DNA of 64,000 bases from an uncultured Eubacteriales bacterium (GTDB taxonomy: Bacteria; Bacillota; Clostridia; Oscillospirales; Acutalibacteraceae): contig ONBJ01000006.1 of NCBI GenBank assembly GCA_900316025.1, positions 1 through 64,000 on the forward strand, given 5' to 3'. The position numbers and the translations under genes are program-made. The notes beneath the pieces were generated by a model that saw only the letters and a program-made list of their open reading frames with translations, was not told where the DNA came from and made no database searches. Shown piece by piece: positions 61,819 through 64,000 of the stretch (the stretch's first letter is position 1; each line of letters starts with the position of its first letter).

Positions 61819-64000
61819 TTATCGTAAACGTTTTCTTCTTGCAGAAAGTACAGATGAAAAAATCACCGCAGACAAAAGAACAGTACCAGCCGTACATATT
61901 GCCGAAAAAGCGTCGTTTCCCGTATCAACATAGATTTTTCCTGACGATGACTGATTTTCGGAATTATAACTGTTTTGTTTATCAGTGGAAAATTCAGCCG
62001 AGGGTAAAGTACCGTTTTTCTCCGAATAATTTTCTGTTGCGGATACTGTTGTATGTTCTGACGGCTTTTCAGTTTCGGTAACATTTTCCGAAAGCTCAGC
62101 AAACAAACGCTCTGCTACTTCAAGGTCGCAGTAGTTTGTTATTTTACTTTTTTGCGTTTCGGTAAGGTTTTCATAGCTTTCTCTTGCAGTATTTATAAGA
62201 TTTCGGCTTTCGGCTGTTACCTCTCCTATACTTCTTATTTTTTCACATACGCTGTAAAGCAAGGAATACTCCTTTTCAGCATTTACCAAAGTATCGTAAT
62301 TATTGACAAGCTCCTTTAACTGAGCGTCAAGACCGTCATATGAAAGTCTTGCAAGCTGTATTGATTTTCCGCTTCCGAGAGAAACATCGCCTATACCGTC
62401 AATAAGCTGACAAACCGCTTCTGCTGAGGCATATGCCTCTTCCGATATTACAGTAATATCAACATACGCAGAATAAGGAGAAACTTCCACTCCGCACTGA
62501 TTGCCGTTTTCAGCATCAAAAACATCGTGGTATCTTACAACATCATAACTTAATGTTACGTCCGTATCATAAACAGAAAGCTCTTCATCGGAAATTTTTA
62601 CGTAATCCGTAATATCTCTTGAAAGACCGTTTTTAAGTTTTGCAATAACTTTTATACCGTTTTTGTCAAAAATTTCGCCCTCTCTGTATACGAGCTTATC
62701 AGGCTGTTTTACAACCTCAATATTTTCTATACTGCTTCCGACAGCTATTATATTTGATGAATCATTTTTAAAATATAATGTTCCCTCTTCATCGGCTATA
62801 GGACTGCTTATAGCATACTGAGCTTCTTCACCTGACGGTGTAAAAAGTACGGGAGCACAATTTTCCACTGTAGTATATTTTCCTGCAGACATATAGCTTT
62901 CCTTAACTCCGTCCGCTGCGTGATTTAAACCTTTTTTATCTCTTATAACCCTTACCTGTCCGGGAATGTAGTTATCTACGAAATATATGTACGCATAACC
63001 GTCACTGTCAGTATAGGCAGTGCTGAGAAGTCCGCTGACCTGAGGATAACCTTTAGTAGGAACATTGTATGCTATACGCATACTTTCAAGGTCAATAACT
63101 GAAATGCAGTGTCCGCTGTACATTTTAAACTGTGAGCTTCCGCATACTCCGACATATGCACGTCCGTTGTATATAACAGGTGTTGAAGTACTCATTGATT
63201 TTTCCTGCATATTCATATTTTGCAGATTTATTGATTTCAAAGCATATCCTTTTTCGCCGCTGTCCGATTTTCTGAACGTACCGTCAGAATTAACCTCGAT
63301 ACTATAAAAACTTCCGCCTTTGGAGGTAAAGTAATATCTGTCAGTTCCGTATTTATCATAAACCACAGAGGAGCATATATCTCCGTTAAGATTGTCTATA
63401 CTGTCTATAATATCTCCTGTAAGCGGATTAAATGAAATCAGGCTTGATGTTTCCGATTTAAAGCCCTGTTCACCGTCACAGGTTCCTACCAGAGCGAAGT
63501 TGTCATTAACATATGCTCCCGACCAGTAAAAACCGCCTTTTCGGGTATATTTCCATACTGCTGTTTTCTCTTCATAACCGCTTTCGGGGTTGTCATCAGA
63601 AACGGATATACAAACATAGTTTGCGTCTGAGGTTTCCGTATTCCAGAAGCCTGTATATATATATCCGTTACTGTATACTATCGGGCTGTTGGACTGACCG
63701 CCAAGCCCGTCCCTGTAAATCCATACTGATTCCAGTGTATCAGCATTAAATGCCTGTATTGTTGCATTTGAAAGTCCTACATAAATCATTCCGTCTGCGT
63801 ATGTAGGAGAAATAATATTATAGCTCGAATTTGTATACATCTCATTCTGAGCCAGAATTTTTCCCGTATATCTGTCAGCCTTATACAGTGTGTTTCCGTT
63901 GCAGAATATAATGCAGTCGTCGGCTATAATCGGTGAACCTATGGAGCTGCTTTCAAAGCTCTCTCCCTTTTTTAAAGACCAGTACATAACAGCTTCATCA
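61819..64000 (-). CDS. PQQ-like beta-propeller surface protein (5' end beyond window)
   Basis: At least 726 residues; the frame stays open to the window edge, so the start is outside. The first about 400 residues form a beta-propeller of PQQ-like blades (GSPIIADDCIIFCNGNTLYKADRYTGK, SPTYADGMIYVGLSNATIQAFNADT, TPVIYNGRAYVGVCGS). An Ig-like domain follows (KQPDKLVYREGEIFDKNGIKV), then two FIVAR-like helical repeats (about 540-650) and a Thr/Ser/Glu linker. It ends with VDTG, a hydrophobic helix and RRKRLR, a sorting-like end without proline. It is probably held at the cell surface and made with the following DUF4430 protein. Confidence 0.82.
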   Translation of the reverse strand, partial: DEAVMYWSLKKGESFESSSIGSPIIADDCIIFCNGNTLYKADRYTGKILAQNEMYTNSSYNIISPTYADGMIYVGLSNATIQAFNADTLESVWIYRDGLGGQSNSPIVYSNGYIYTGFWNTETSDANYVCISVSDDNPESGYEEKTAVWKYTRKGGFYWSGAYVNDNFALVGTCDGEQGFKSETSSLISFNPLTGDIIDSIDNLNGDICSSVVYDKYGTDRYYFTSKGGSFYSIEVNSDGTFRKSDSGEKGYALKSINLQNMNMQEKSMSTSTPVIYNGRAYVGVCGSSQFKMYSGHCISVIDLESMRIAYNVPTKGYPQVSGLLSTAYTDSDGYAYIYFVDNYIPGQVRVIRDKKGLNHAADGVKESYMSAGKYTTVENCAPVLFTPSGEEAQYAISSPIADEEGTLYFKNDSSNIIAVGSSIENIEVVKQPDKLVYREGEIFDKNGIKVIAKLKNGLSRDITDYVKISDEELSVYDTDVTLSYDVVRYHDVFDAENGNQCGVEVSPYSAYVDITVISEEAYASAEAVCQLIDGIGDVSLGSGKSIQLARLSYDGLDAQLKELVNNYDTLVNAEKEYSLLYSVCEKIRSIGEVTAESRNLINTARESYENLTETQKSKITNYCDLEVAERLFAELSENVTETEKPSEHTTVSATENYSEKNGTLPSAEFSTDKQNSYNSENQSSSGKIYVDTGNDAFSAICTAGTVLLSAVIFSSVLSARRKRLR

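Overview
The window comes from a spore-forming, low-GC Gram-positive bacterium of the class Clostridia, most likely a gut Oscillospiraceae/Ruminococcus-type organism (inference). The reasons are: sporulation genes yabP, yabQ and spoIIP; a Gram-positive AddAB nuclease instead of RecBCD; many lipoproteins and Ser/Thr/Glu-rich surface proteins; frequent AGGAGG ribosome sites with some TTG/GTG starts; and an AT-rich base composition. I see no phage, insertion sequence, CRISPR array, rRNA or tRNA. Nearly all of it looks like chromosomal core with accessory surface genes.

Layout. 1-6.2 kb (minus strand): a PfkB sugar kinase, then the cluster HAD phosphatase, SDR, RqcP-like S4 protein, YabP, YabQ, DivIC and an S1-domain protein, with a DUF5050 lipoprotein upstream. 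6.6-12.9 kb (plus): phoH, ybeY, dgkA, era, spoIIP, a small anchored acidic protein and coaBC. 13.0-17.1 kb (plus): a cell-wall cassette of an SPKTG-tailed secreted protein, a class B sortase, an LCP ligase with a histidine-rich cytoplasmic tail, and a lipoprotein. 17.3-24.4 kb: addB-addA. 24.5-30.3 kb (minus): DUF1858, a DnaC-like loader, a DnaD-domain protein, a YigZ protein, rpmE, and a TPM protein with its zinc-ribbon partner. 30.5-35.1 kb (plus): an NAD salvage operon led by an NrtR-type Nudix regulator (HD protein, pncA, nadE, NMN/NaMN adenylyltransferase, pncB). 35.2-40.0 kb (minus): DUF1963, a serine hydrolase lipoprotein, a second lipoprotein and ligA. 40.1-48.2 kb: mixed accessory genes, including an HMGL-like aldolase, a lone ABC ATPase, an asparagine-synthase-like protein without the N-terminal glutaminase Cys, a CPBP protease, and a Crp/Fnr regulator broken by deletion. 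48.2-53.4 kb: degV, aquaporin, gtrA, ackA, tmcAL. 53.4-64.0 kb (minus): a surface system of a PQQ-like propeller protein (cut by the window edge), a DUF4430 protein, a prenyltransferase-repeat protein, MoxR ATPase, DUF58 and a transglutaminase.

The most striking thing is not a gene. Six intergenic elements of 94-100 bp (at about 3.05, 27.2, 35.1, 49.2, 57.8 and 61.7 kb) share an outer inverted repeat (core GGCGATTGCAG / CTGCAATCGCC). Inside it each encloses exactly three hairpins whose sequences differ from copy to copy but are always self-complementary. In five of the six copies the three hairpins and the outer stem abut with no unpaired base, so each would fold as a perfect four-way junction. 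Structure is conserved while sequence is not, which points to selection on, or generation by, a cruciform/cloverleaf fold. A second, different triple-hairpin repeat occurs twice (17.2 and 41.2 kb). I do not recognise the cloverleaf family as a named element.
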